Below are positions 44,085 to 57,099 of a stretch of DNA of 64,000 bases, in pieces. Source of the DNA: Laburnicola sp. R22_1 (lineage: Eukaryota > Ascomycota > Dothideomycetes > Pleosporales > Didymosphaeriaceae). Location of the stretch: positions 1,178,001 to 1,242,000 of the forward strand of contig JACONQ010000019.1 of NCBI GenBank assembly GCA_014281115.1, in the 5' to 3' direction. Each line of letters opens with the position of its first letter. The first letter of the stretch is position 1. The notes beneath the pieces were generated by a model that saw only the letters and a list, made by a program, of their open reading frames with translations, did not search any database and was not told the origin of the DNA. Both the position numbers and the translations under genes were made by a program.

Positions 44085-46910
44085 CATCAGGAAAAAATTT
44101 GTGCGCGCATGAGCACCTAGGGCACCTAAGCGGCCCTGTGCAAGGCTGCGCACGCCTGCGCACTAAATGCGCTTAGAGCGCACCAGCGATACTACTTTTT
44201 TCTTAGTGTGCGCATGCGCAAGGTTGCGCAAGGATGCGCACCTATGCCGCCAGTGCACCTAGAGCAGCTAGGGCAGCTAGGGTACCCTAGGTGCCTATGC
44301 TACCTATAAAATGCTAATTAATAAGCAAATAAAGCTCTTTAATTGGCTAAAATTTAAAAAAGCTTAGTAAGCTACTTAGTAAGCTGCTTAGTAAGCTTTT
44401 AAAAAAAGATTTTTTAAAGTATAAAGTTAAAGTCTCTTACTAGATAGTAATTACTAGTTAATATAATAGTACTAATTACTAGCGTATTATATAGAACTTC
44501 TACCTAATCCTAAATTCTAGATTTTATAGGTTTAAAAATAGAAAAAATATAGTTTTATAATTATTTAAAAGAATTAGATTAGGCGAAAATTAGTAGCTTA
44601 GCAAAAACACTATTTTCAAAAGTATAAACTTTAATAACTTTTTAACTACTTTACTTTTATTTAAAAAAATTTAAAACTTTAAATAATATACTATAAGTAC
44701 TATATTTTCATATATAAATATTACGTAATATATATAATAACTAGTAAAATAAAGAGTTTTTATTAATTACTAACTAATTACGTAATAAAAATAGTATTTT
44801 TAAATTAAATAATTAAAGACTAGTATTTTCTCTATAAATCTATTAAAAAGTTATAAAGCTTTAAAAAAATTACTTATTTAAACTATTTGTGCATATCTAC
44901 GTAAGTCTATATATATCTACGCATCTCTAAGCATTTTTGTGCTAGTAAATTACTTAATATACTTTGCACTTAAGTTAATTATTTTATTAAGTTAATTACT
45001 TTACTAAGACCCTACTAAGTTCTATACTATTTACAATAGTATAGAGTTAACACAAACTATTTTTAATAGTCTAAATAGGCCAATCTATTTAGAATCTACT
45101 TCTATAGGCTGCCTATAGGTTGTTTTATTATGCCTAGGCTTGCCACAGCATCCACAGCGCTATTAAGCAGATTCGCCTCTATTAGCACGCACCCTCTTCT
45201 TTGCCTTTTACCTATTACTGCACGCCTTAAACTTCTTTAGAGTGACTAGCCGCTGGCTCTCTTTAGCTATAAAGACTTCTTTACGCTGTACTCGCTTTCT
45301 TTTATACAATTTATATTGCGTGGCGGCCTTATTAGTAGCTTAAAGTTTAGTGTTATGTTTAGTTATTAACACTAAAGAATGTCCTATTAGCTTAGCGCCT
45401 TTAATAAGCTTTTTTACCGCCTTAACTATATAAGTTAGGGAACTATTTACATGCCTTTAAATTCTCTACTTAACTAGCATTAATTACAACCTAAGTTCTA
45501 TACTATTTCGCAAAGTTTATAACTCCTATATACTATTATAAATAGTACAAAGTGAAGGCATATATAGGCAGACGTTAAGCTGTAATATTATAACTTCTAG
45601 GTTATAAGGCACTAGGCCAGCACCTTAAAAGCCTCCTTTAATATTACTTTTAGTAATTAAAGCCTTAAAAGCAGCAATAAAGCAAGGTAGAAACTTAATT
45701 TTAGTAATGTGCATAATATGGTTGCGTATTAGATTCTTAGCTTAGCGCCTATACGCCTTTTTTAACAGCGTAAAACAACTCACATTAAGTGGCTATAAGA
45801 GGTACGACAAATGTGGAGGCATATAGAGAGTAATAATATTACTCTTTTTGTAGTAATCCTAGAATTTAAGCGAGTTATAACTTTTATAGCCATTAATAAT
45901 AAGTAAACATGCTCTACTAGTAGTACGCCTCTTTATATACTTATTAAAGTACTTTAGCCATTATAGACCAAGCTTATTTATTGTCTAGCCGTTCTTAGAG
46001 ACTATAATAACCTAATTATAAGGTAGATTCTTCTCCTTATACTAGGCGGAGAGATGGTGCTTGCCCCTAAAGATAATAAAGGGTGGGATCTACTACCCTA
46101 TTGCGTTAATGCCTTGGATAACTATTATCCACTTCCTATTACTCTACTACACCTACTTTGGCTATCCTTAACACTTAGAGCCTATAACTACTACTCTAGT
46201 TAATATTATGCCTATTATAAAGTCAGACTCGTTAAAATTATAGGTGTCCTTATTTAGAATACTATACTTAGCCTTTATATTCTCTATAAGCTAGAACTAG
46301 TCTTATATTACCTTAGAATCCTCCTAGAGGGCTCTCTTGTAGTCGTACTTTTGATTAAACTTAACTTAAAGCTTTAGCTAGCGCTTAATAAAGTCATAAG
46401 GCCACCTCTAGCCAACTAGCTTATAGTAGCGTGCAGCTAGTAAAGAATCGGCCATATCTTTTATAGCATCAAACTAGGGCAGAAATTCTTACGCGTCTAG
46501 GTTAAGTATATGCTGCATAATTACCTGCTTCTCTCTTATAGTAAGTCTTATTTTATTAGATGCGCAGTCGCATCTAAACGTCTTTCTAGCGCGTTAGTTA
46601 CTAAGTGTACTTTAAGAGATATTATAAAGGGCTATAGCGCGTCGCTAAGAGAGTGTTGCGTCTTATTTAATAGCCTGGATTGCAAGCTGTATACGCGCTT
46701 CTTTTAACACTAGTAGTTTATTATATAGTTAAGGCATCACGTTATACTATTACTAATAGTACGTTTTAATAGGATCTTGGCAAAGTAATTAACTTAATAG
46801 AATAATCGACTCGAGTGCAAAGTATATTATATAAAAATATGTAAGTATGCGTATATCTGCGCATATCTACGCACGGTTAAGCAGCCTCTCTAGAAAAAAC
46901 ATTCCTAATA
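44085..46910. mobile_element. MITE-like element M, copy 2, inverted, split by pogo copy 2
   Basis: Inverted relative to copy 1, with ends CATCAGGAAAAAATTT and TATTAGGAATGTTTTT, flanked by TA (44083-44084 and 46911-46912). Without the pogo element and its TA it is 953 bp, almost the length of copy 1. The GC-rich decamer region (about 44,100-44,300) is well preserved here. Confidence 0.9.
44957..46827 (-). mobile_element. Pogo/Fot1-like transposon, copy 2, heavily mutated
   Basis: 1871 bp, one base longer than copy 1, with TA on both sides (44955-44956, 46828-46829) and recognisable ends (ATACTTTGCACT and GAGTGCAAAGTAT). It matches copy 1 throughout, including the zinc-knuckle and DDE regions, but most CA and TG dinucleotides have become TA, and no transposase segment remains open. 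It sits inside MITE copy 2, itself inside the C3 LTR. Confidence 0.9.
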
Positions 46911-47136
46911 TAGTTAAATTAATACTATTCTAAGATAGTAAATAAAAAGGGATATAGAAGGCCCTTTTTTATATAAAAAGCAGTATAAGATATAAGCCTA
47001 TACTAGCTATACACTAACACTAATTAGGAAAAGTGCCTTTAAGAAGATAAAAGGCGTAAATAAGGAAAAAGAAAGTGCAAAAGAAAGATAATAGGGTGTA
47101 CTTAATAAGGAGGCTAGTATAGAACTATTATATAAC

Positions 47137-50100
47137 CTCTCTTTTAAGGTTTAAAAAGAAAAAGAAAAGTATATAAAAATAAAGTATTTTAGTAGATTTT
47201 TAATATAACTAGCCCTATTTTAGGACTAAAAAGAATTGCAATAGGGGTAATAGGCCTTTATAGTTCTAATAGTAGCCTTAAGTTTTAATTTAGTTACTAT
47301 TTAGTAGAAATATTAAAGAAAGTTATTAGGGGTAAATTAGTAGATTAGTAGAAAAATATAATAGAAACTATATTTTAGTATTTAGTATTTTACTAATAAA
47401 GTGTATTTTTAGCTCTAACACTATATAAAAATATAGTTAGCTAAAAGATTTCTTAATATTTTATTATATATAGGCGTAATTATATTATATAATATTTTCT
47501 CGTACTATAAAAAGTGTTAAAAAACGTGTTAACCTTACTATATAGTTTTTAATTAGGGTAGAGTAGCTCTTAAAGCTATAGATACTGCTAGTAGTAGTAT
47601 AAATATCTAAAGATAAAGGTACTAAAAGTTATAGGTATTCTATACGCACGTATTAGTTAGGGTGCTACTAAATTAGTAGTAAGCTAGCTAGCTAGGAAGC
47701 TACTAGAAGTAAGAGCGCTAAAAGTAATAGATGCCTACGCGCAGTAGGCTAATAGTTAGGGGGTAGCTTCTAATTATTAGCGTTCTAGGAGACTTTATTA
47801 GATGGTTTACTATCTAATTTATTATTTAAGTATTCTTTTTATAGGGAGTTAGACTTAGAGTTAACTAGGTTAGTAAATTTAGAGTTATTATTAAGGAGGT
47901 TATTATAATAGGCAGGCTTTTTATTTTCTAATCTACTACTATAATAGATAGTGCTATAATTTTTAGGGCTATTACTATAGTAAGTAATGCTAAGTTCTTC
48001 TTTTAAGTTAGTAATTTAGTGGGGTAAAAGGATGCTAACCTAGGTTATTCTAGCTAGGATAGTTTTAATTAAATAGTTAATTCTATAGGTAAGAGTTATC
48101 TAATCTATAGATTAGCTTCTCTAGTAAGTTTATAGTCTTTAGGTCTAGGATTAGAAGTAAGACCTAGATTCTACCGCATAATTTCTAGGGACTAGTCTTA
48201 CTAGTGTAGTGGCTTCCTTAGGTAGTAGGGATAGAGTAACTAAAAGATAATTTGTTACCTAATAGTTTTATATCTAAAGAAGGCAGCTTAATAGCCTTAA
48301 CACTACTATCTTTATTAAAGGCGTCTTTATAGCTTAGTTTCTAGTAAGCCTTTAAGTACGTTCTAATAACTAAGATAGTAGGGCTAGGAAGCTAAATAGA
48401 AATCTCCTTAAAAACGCTCTAGTTAGCTTTTAATAAGTAAGTTATTTAGTAAGTATAGTCCTACTTTGTAAGTAGGCTATTCTATTAGGTAGTGTTATTC
48501 TAGTAGGAAGGGTTAGGTAGTAGAAAAGTCTATAGTAGGATAAGGTTGCTAGCAAAGGTTAGATTCTTATTATTTTTCTAATAAAGGCGGCAGTCCTAAG
48601 CGTTAACTAGATAGTTAGCTTACTTAAAAAATTTCCTACTAATAATAAGATTATAGTCCCCTATTTTATAGAAAATAAACTATATAGTAATACTATATTT
48701 ATTAATATTAAGCTAGACTATAAAATAGGTATTTACTTTTACACTTCTCTTTTCTATAAAGTTCTTAAGGGGGATTAGTATTTTTAAGCAGAGTAGTTTA
48801 GCTTTAAGCTATTTTTAGATAGCCTTTATATACTTTAAAGTAATAAGATTATAAGTATTAGCACTAGTGTTTATTAAGACTTATAACCTAAAAGCTAACT
48901 TTTAGAATTTAATTTGCACTAGTATAACTAGCTAAAGGCCTTTAAATAGCTTAGGAATCCTTACTATCTTACTACCTATAGATAGCAATTTTAGTTTAGT
49001 ATCTACGTTTTATAGTTAAAATTATAGTTTATCTAGATTAATTAGTTTAGTAGCTCCTATTTAAGCTACTAGATTAAAGTAGTCTAGTAGCGTGCATTTA
49101 AAGCCTTATTATCTAACAAATTACTTGCCTTTAAATTAAAGTAGTAGGCAATACTAAGTTTAATTAAATTAAAATTATTTTCTACTTTTATATTTGCTTA
49201 TATAGCTACCTTAAAGTAGTAGTGTAAGTGTAGGTCTCTAAGTTTTTTACTATAGCTAAAGTAGGCGTTATACTTTATATACTATACTTTAGTCTAATTA
49301 TAGAGAGTTAAAAAGAGAAAAGTAGATCTAGAATAAAGTGTTAGTTTTCTAGTTACTATATATAAGAGCTTTAATCTAAAAAGTAGTACTATATAAAAAG
49401 TTCTTATATGCGCCTAGAAAGGATTTATTATACTATTATAATAAAGAGTATAGCTAGCTATAGTTATCTAGCGTTTAATTACTAGATAGTTAATATTAAA
49501 GTCTTCTATTTTTTTAAAGTATTAACTTAAGACTTCTAGTTAACTTAAGTTATAATTTGTCCTTTTAGATCTTTTTATCTAGTCTACCTTTTCTAGCTAG
49601 ACTCTTAAAAGCCTATAGAAATATCTAAGTATTTATTCTATTAGAGAGAAATAGCTTATAAAACTTCTTATATACTTATTAGAGAGTAAAGGGATTATAG
49701 TAAGTCATTTTTAGAAATTTAAAAGTGCTTTAGGTTTACAATCTTTTTAAAGGGCCTAATTTATTTAATACTAATTTTAGGCTACCTTTTAAGGCGCGCC
49801 TTTAAAGTAGCTAAAGATAGCTTCTATAAAATTATCTTAATTTTTCTTATTATTATTACCTTAGTAAAAGTCTATATTTATATAAGTCTTATTACGCATA
49901 CTTTTTAGCTAATCTTTAATACTAGGGCTAAATTAACCTTTTTTATAGTATTTATTAATATTAGATAGCTTTGCAAAGCATTCTAGCTTAAATATATTTA
50001 CCTTAGGGCATATTTATTTAAGCACTATTAGTAAGCTTAATTTATATATATTTAGAAACTAGAAAGTAGTAAAAGGTGTTATTTAGTTATAGAGTAGGTA

Positions 50101-51457
50101 CTATAAGCTAGGGCAAATAATAGAATATATATTAGGGCGCTAGCTAGAGTGCATATTAGAACGCAACTAAATAGAATAAGTTTTACTTAATTATAAAGGC
50201 AGCGTAAACTATATAGTAGATTAGGTATTCCTAAACTAGAGTTTTTAGAGGTATATAAGTATAGTACTGCAGATTATAAGTATTTTTAATAATAAAAAAA
50301 GCTTTATTAAAAATAAATAAGTCCTCTTTTATAGTTATATTATTAGTACTATTAGAGTAAAATTTGAATTTTTCCTTTATTATATATATTATAGTATAAG
50401 GTGTCTATACTGTAAGTATAGTAAAAGCTTATTTAAATATATTAGCGCGCTTATATAAAGCCTAAATAATACTTTCCTATTTAGAATTATTTTTTTGACT
50501 TTATAATAGCCCTAGCTATTAATTTTAGTAACTTCTTTAAAAGTAGGCCTTAAGAAAAGTAATATTAAGCCTAAAGCTAATAGATAGTAAGTAATTATTT
50601 TATTTCTAGGCTATACTAGAGTAATTAGTCTAGTTTAAATTATATTAACAATGCACTAAACTTTCTAGTAGCTTTAAGTTAAGCTTTACCTTAGTATATA
50701 AGCTACTTAAAGTCTACTAGTAAAAATTTATCACCTAGCTAATTGGCTTTAAGTATAGTAATGTACTAATTATACTTAAGAGTGTTATAAGAAATTCTAT
50801 TAGAATAGACCTTTCTAAGTAGTTTAACTATACTTCTCTTTTTATAAAACTGAAAAGGTGACTAGTAGTTTTAGAAGTATCTATTAATTACTTTTCTTAC
50901 TTATTAAATAATAAATTACTAGTAAAGTAAAGTAAGAAAATCTTACTATAAATATTATATAAACTATTATTAGTAGGGTATAGGCAAATATCCCCTCTAT
51001 ACTATCTATTTTAAAACTATCTAAAGGTAGAAAGAACGCAGAGAATGTTTTAGAAGTCTTTTAGATTAAAGGATAATAGCTTACTATAGTATAGATAATA
51101 GTAGAGTTAAGCAAAGTAGGAATTATAAAGAGAGTGTAATAGATAGATCTAGAGTAGTAGATTTTATATAGTATACTAGCTAGCGTATAGTCTAAGCTAG
51201 ATAAAAATAAAGTATAAAATAAAATATATAAAACTTTAACTTTTATATTACCTCTATAGCCTAACTCTAATTCTCTAGCTTTATATCTTATGCCCTTACT
51301 ATAATAGTGCTTAAAGGTAGTTATTAGATAAGTTAGCTTTATAGAGTGTAGTATAGTAGTTATTATTTATTAATTATTATTTATATTTAGAATATTAGAA
51401 CTTCTAGGGCGGCCTTTTTAAATAGACCTTAACGTAGTATAATAACTACTTAGTATA
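47137..51457 (-). pseudogene. C3 internal region (gag-related), degraded
   Basis: Colinear with C2 11,855-16,102 and 27,729 to about 28,020. No open frames. It provides a comparison for dating: it carries none of the A insertion. It stops in the leader just before the tandem-repeat zone. Confidence 0.65.
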
Positions 51458-53532
51458 GGTTTTTTTATAACTAAGGGGTTTCTAATAAAAATATTATAAT
51501 AATAGTAGTTATTGCTCCTACTATGATTAATATAGAAAAGTGTTTTAAGATAATATTAGTAAAAAGGGGTTAGCGCGTTATAAGCGAGCTTAGCGCGCTT
51601 AGCGCGTCTACTCTAACTAAAAAAAATCTATATATAAAGCTATACGTAAGGCTATATTGCTATACTATAGTTTAGGGTAAGAAGAAAGAAAATAAGGTGC
51701 TTATTATAACTATTATCTCTCTTCTTTACTATTATCCCTAAAGATATTCCTAGAAGCAATAGTTATTATAATAGTAGATTTGTACTACTTATAAAATATA
51801 TACTAAGTAGAAGCTTATATACACTATAGATATACTAACACTTTATTTCTATATTAAAATTAACTTTAAGGAGACTTCTACTATTATTCTATTTCTTACT
51901 ATCTTTCTAGGTCCTAGTGCTAATGCTAATACTAATGCTAATGCCGCCTAAAAGTATGCTCTAATAATCTATTTGCTTAAAGTTGCTAAATCTATACTAA
52001 AGTATCGCTCTATTTATAAAATTTAATAATAGAAAGTAAAAGATGTACCTTACTCTATATAAAATAGTGCTAGTATACTAGTTAGACTAGCAATAGATTA
52101 GTAACTATAAGTATAATAATAATAGATATATAGAGTTCCTAATATATTAGGAAAGTTTTTTCTAAAGAGGCTGCTTAATTATGCGCAAATGTGCGCATCT
52201 GTGCGCATTTTTACATAGGCAATTTGCTAGTATAAAAATGCTTAGAGATGCGTAAATATACGCAGACTTGCGTAAATGTGCACAAATAGTCTAACTAAGT
52301 AATTTTTTTAAAGCTTTATAACTTTTTTACTAGTAAAGCTATAATTTTAATTTTTTTAATAGACTTATAGAGAAAATATTAGTCTTTAATTATTTAATTT
52401 AAAAATATCATTTCTATTACGTAATTAGTTAGTAATTAATAAAAACTCTTTATTTTACTAGTTATTATATATATTACGTAATATTATTATATAAATATAT
52501 AATACTGATAATATAGTATATAAAATTTTAAAAAAGTTTTAATAGAAATAAAGTAGTTTAAAAGTTATTAAAGTTTATACTTTTTAAAATAGTGTTCTTT
52601 ACTAAGCTACTAATTTTCGCCTAATCTAATTCTTTTAAATAATTATAAAACTATATTTTTTCTATTTTTAAATCTATAAAATCTTGAATTTAGAGTTAGG
52701 TAGAAGTTCTATATAATACGCTAGTAATTAGTACTATTATATTAAGTAGTAATTACTATCTAGTAAGAGACTTTAACTTTATACTTTAAAAAATCTTTTT
52801 AAAAGCTTACTAAGCAGCTTACTAAGCTTTTTGTAAATTCTAGCTAATTAAAGAGCTTTATTTACTAATTAATTAGTATTATTTTAATAGTATAGGTACT
52901 ATAGGTACCCTAGATGCACTAGCAATATAGATACACATTCTTACGCAACCTTATATATACGTACACTAAAAAAAAGTAGTATTATAAGTACACTTAGAGC
53001 GCTTTTAGTGTGTAGGCGTGTATAGAGCTGCCTAGGTACTATAGGTGTACACGCGCGCTTAAAATGTTTTCTAATATATAGTTTCTAATATTACTACTAG
53101 TTAAGAAGATAGTAATAGAGAATAAAATAAAGAGCAAGGTTAAGAGTAAAATTAAGGGAAAAAAAAGATAAAGGTATTTATTAATAAGTTGCTAGAAAAG
53201 AAAAGCGTTACGTAAATATATTAGATCCTTATAATTATAGTATTAAATAGTAAGCGTAATATATAAGTAGCGTAATTACTAATAATAATAATAATAGAGC
53301 TTAGTTTTCTCTATATACTTTAAGTAAATTAATAGTACTAGAGTGCTTATAGATAGTAGAATAAGTATATAGTTTATAAACTATTTTTATAAACTATTAT
53401 TATATTAGTAGAGACTAGTAGACTATATTTTTAGGCACTAAACTAGAGCGGCCTTTTTATCCTAACCTACGTAGGCTTAAATTAAAAAAAAGTGATTAAA
53501 AAGGGTAATTAACACTAAATAAATAATATAAC
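51458..53532. mobile_element. Element B copy 2, inverted, split by MITE M copy 3
   Basis: Reverse-complement copy of 16865-18007, with both ends matching (GGTTTTTTTATAAC at the left and the complement of GTTATATTATTTATTTAG at the right). Net length is 1141 bp. Differences from copy 1 are mostly C-to-T and G-to-A. Its left flank is gypsy C3 and its right flank gypsy G; no clear direct repeat is seen here, so the flanks may have been rearranged. Confidence 0.75.
52145..53076. mobile_element. MITE-like element M, copy 3 (932 bp)
   Basis: Same orientation as copy 1, with ends TATTAGGAAAGTTTTT and the complement of AAAATGTTTTCTAATA, and TA on both sides (52143-52144, 53077-53078). The empty site is visible in B copy 1 (complement of about 17,289-17,312), where the flanks join without the element. 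It is the most RIP-altered of the three copies. Confidence 0.88.
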
Positions 53533-54699
53533 TAACTGTTACTAGGCGAGCTATAGGCAGGTAACCTAGTTAGGACTAGCGCCTTAGTAGCTATATATAG
53601 TTAGTGCGCAATACGTAATTATACGCTATTATAAGTATCTTATATTTAAATTTAACTACTTTTATTTTATCTATAACTAGATGCGTAATAGGTAATTAGA
53701 TCCTTACACTATACTTATAATCCCTAACTATACTTAGGGTATTGCCTAGCTAGTAGCAAAGCGCCTATAAAAGCGCTTACTAGGGACGTTATAATATTAA
53801 GATTACTTACTTTTCTACGCAGAAGTGTAAAGGTATACTACTATTAGATACTAGTATAATAAAGTCTTAGGCTTAGTAGAAGCCTATTAATAGGCTAAGA
53901 CTGCTATGCATAGAGTACAATTATCCTAATAAGGGTTAGCTACTCTTTAGAGTTAGCAAATAGGTAGACTGCAAGTGCTACCTCCTTTTATAATAAGGAC
54001 ACTATACTAATAAGTAGCAAAGAGATTTAGCCTATCTAACTAAGAGCAAATAGTTAACTGCGCGCGTAGCTTAGGGTAGCTTACCTAATAAACTAGAAGC
54101 AGACACTCTAAAGCAATAATACTGCTTATCTCCTTATGCTAAGATCTAGAAATCTTTGCAATCTTCTTATAACACTAACTTTCTCTCTTTCTGTTTTATA
54201 AACCTTATAATAAATAGCAACTATAAATATAACTATTACCTACTACCTAGCTATTAGCGTAGCTATAAATTAAGTTAGAAAGATTTATACCCCTAGTAAA
54301 TAGTTTTAGTATAGTATAATAATAATAGCTAAAAAGCTAGCGTTATTTTGTATAGTTAAAACTCTAGTCCTTATAGTAAGACTACACTATTAAGAACCTA
54401 GCGGCGTAGTAATAGGACTAATAGAAGGGTCTTACACCTTATCCTTCTATATATAAAATTTAAATAACTATAAAAGCAATCTTTACACACGTGTAGTAGG
54501 GTAATTTATAAAGACTCTACCGCAACTTATAATACCTACTCTCTACTTAACTTTAATAACTATTAACTTATTAACTACTCTTATATATAGCTAAGAAAAG
54601 CAATACTAATATATCTAAACGCTTCTAGTCTCTTAATAACTATAGCAGTTTCTATTATACTATACTATCTCCTCCCGTAGAGGAAAATACACAGATTTC

Positions 54700-56640
54700 C
54701 TAGACTAATAATAATAAGCTTAATAAGTTTATTCGCACCCGTGCAAACCTAAAGTCTAGCTCCTAGTTTAATATGCAGAATATGTTATAGATAATAACTT
54801 AGGGAAGTATATCTACTATTCCTATCTTTTATAATAATAATAGCAACTTTAAGAAGAAACTAGCAAAATAATAATAGCACCGCAATAAGAGGCTGTTCCT
54901 TCTTTATCCTAGTAGTGCTTTAGATCTTAATAACTCCCACATAGACCTTCTATATATTTCTAAGAAAGAGACTACTATATTAACTAAACCCTATCTATTA
55001 AACACTTGCTATAAGTCTTGTTAAAGCCTTCTTCTAGACAATAACCCTATCTAGGGATGTTTTAAAAAAGACGCCGCAAAAGACATAACTATAGAGATTG
55101 GCACCTCTAGGCCTAATAGAGAACAAAAACAACGCTATATACTTTATAATACCTATAAACTTTAGAAAATAGTAAAAGATAATTCTATATTTTAGTAGAA
55201 TTATATAAGCTACTTATCTAACTAGCTTACACTTCTCTAATAAATAGTTACTAGCTCTAAGAAATATAATAAAGAACTATTATAGTTAGTAAATGCTTAT
55301 AAACTACTTAAGAGAGCTATAACTAAGAAAATACAAGATCTTAAGGTCTTGTAGGATAAAAATTGCAAACTAGATAGATAACTTATAGCTACACGCGTTA
55401 CCGCTAAGACTTCTAAGGATAAGGCAGATAAGTATATTATATACTATAAGTAGAACCTTAAAGAGATTAAAAAATACAAAGTAGACAGCATCCTACTATA
55501 GATATTTAACTAGGTATGCAGGGAAACTAACTTACTTAAGTTAGATAATAGTTGTATAAAAGAATAGCTTAGCGCTATAGAAAAGAAGTTGCACACTACT
55601 TAGGCATATATCTTAGAATTAGAATATACACCCTGCCTAATATAACGTAGAGACTATATTAATTAGGCGTAATATGTAGCCCCTAGCCTATTTCTAAATT
55701 AGCTAGTACCCTTAATTAAGCGCAGCAGCTTATACAATCCTAATACTAATTTATCTCTTAATTATTAAATAAGTCCTATTGCCTATATACCCCTATAGCC
55801 CTCTAGCTATTCCGCGCATTTTAAAGATTAACAACTGCAATACTCTATATCTATAGAGCCCTCCTCTAAATACGCTACTAATAATAATCTTTACTATATA
55901 AAGATACCTAAGATAGACAGCTTTAAGAGTAATAGTAAAGATAAAGACTATAAATAGTAGTGTATTAAGGCTATAAACTAGGTTTAAGTTCTACTATATA
56001 AAACCGCACGTGTTTACTATCTTTAGTAGAAACTTAAGGGAAATGTCTAGAAAATTATTTACCTATTCTTTAACTCTATTACTATAGTGCAAGAACTTCT
56101 TTAACCCCTTAATAATATCTACCTTAATAATAAAAAGGCAGCAAAAACGGAATAAGAACTATAGTTAGGTAGCCTCGCTTAGAAAGATAAAGAGACAGTA
56201 GCTAAGTAGTAGTTACGCTTCCTTAGCATAGTTAACTTGCTAGAATATACTAACTCTCTTAAAATTAATTATGCACAATATCTTATACGTCCTTGCCTAG
56301 CTAGCTAAGCCTCTATTAGTGCTTCTATAAAAAACACATTCTACGCCTTTATTATTTAAGCTAAGAATCTAGAAGTAGTTAACTTATAAATTAGTGTAGG
56401 GCGTAATCCTTTACATAAGACCATAACTATGTTATCTATAATAACCTATAATACTATAACTAGTACTAGCTTCTTAAAGAAACCTATCGCCACTAGAGCT
56501 TTTGTATTCTTAGGCAAGGATTATAGTTAAAGCCATCTTAAGCTTTAGTAATTAGCTAAGATTGGTGCCTACTTTACGTATAGTAAAGTGGGTTATTGCG
56601 CGTTACAATCTAATTCTCCCTATAAAGATAAGTCTATTAT
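54700..56640 (+). pseudogene. Element G gag relic
   Basis: Plus-strand translation has long lysine- and asparagine-rich stretches and, at about 56,565-56,620, a degraded zinc knuckle reading YFTYSKVGYCALQS (family C-x2-C-x3-GH-x4-C), in which Cys and His became Tyr or Ser. Multiple stops throughout. Confidence 0.55.
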
Positions 56641-57099
56641 TCTAGCTAGCTAGATTTAGTACCTTAGTATTATCTATAATATAAATATAAATAAAGACTC
56701 TAACCCTAATAATCTCTATAACACTATAGTTGTAAGTAATAACAAAGACACCTAGTTAAATTTTTAAAGGCTCCTTTATAAAACCGCACATAGGAACTTA
56801 AGTAGCGTAAAATCTAGAAAGATTTATATACTCTTTACACCCATATATATAAATTAGAGAATATAGTAGATTTGGCTACTTAGGGTGTAAGCCTATATAT
56901 ACTATACTAAGTCTCTACTACTACCTTAGGGCTAGCTAATTACGCTACTTAACTTGTCTTTAAGGCTTAGGTTAAGCTGCCTTAGGCCTACTAGTAGGCT
57001 AAGGCCTGCTAGCTTACTAATACTAGCGCTAGCGCGAGCTTTGTTAGTAACAAATTTGTCTAATAACACTAACTAAAGACTTATAATATATAGTCCCCT

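Larger units (their letters stand above)
44019..47132 (-). repeat. C3 LTR, split by MITE M copy 2
   Basis: LTR sequence 44019-44084 starts TGTAAGGGCGGTACACAGCC and breaks after GAGCTA. It resumes at 46911 with TAGTTAAATTAATAC and ends ACTATTATA at 47132. The unbroken sequence GAGCTAGTTAAATTAATAC is present in both C2 LTRs (about 11,619 and 28,757), which proves the insertion and its TA duplication. Confidence 0.9.
44019..51457 (-). mobile_element. Gypsy LTR element C3, truncated, lacks pol
   Basis: One LTR (44019-47132 including insertions; 286 bp net) followed by an internal region colinear with C2 through 51,457, where it stops abruptly at element B copy 2. No second LTR is present. Like C2 it lacks the RT-RNase H-integrase part seen in C1 and has the same short joining segment near 47,600-48,020, so C2 and C3 descend from one deleted progenitor. 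It retains uninterrupted versions of the sites where A and C2 inserted elsewhere (about 51,250 and 50,059). It is heavily RIP-mutated. Confidence 0.83.
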
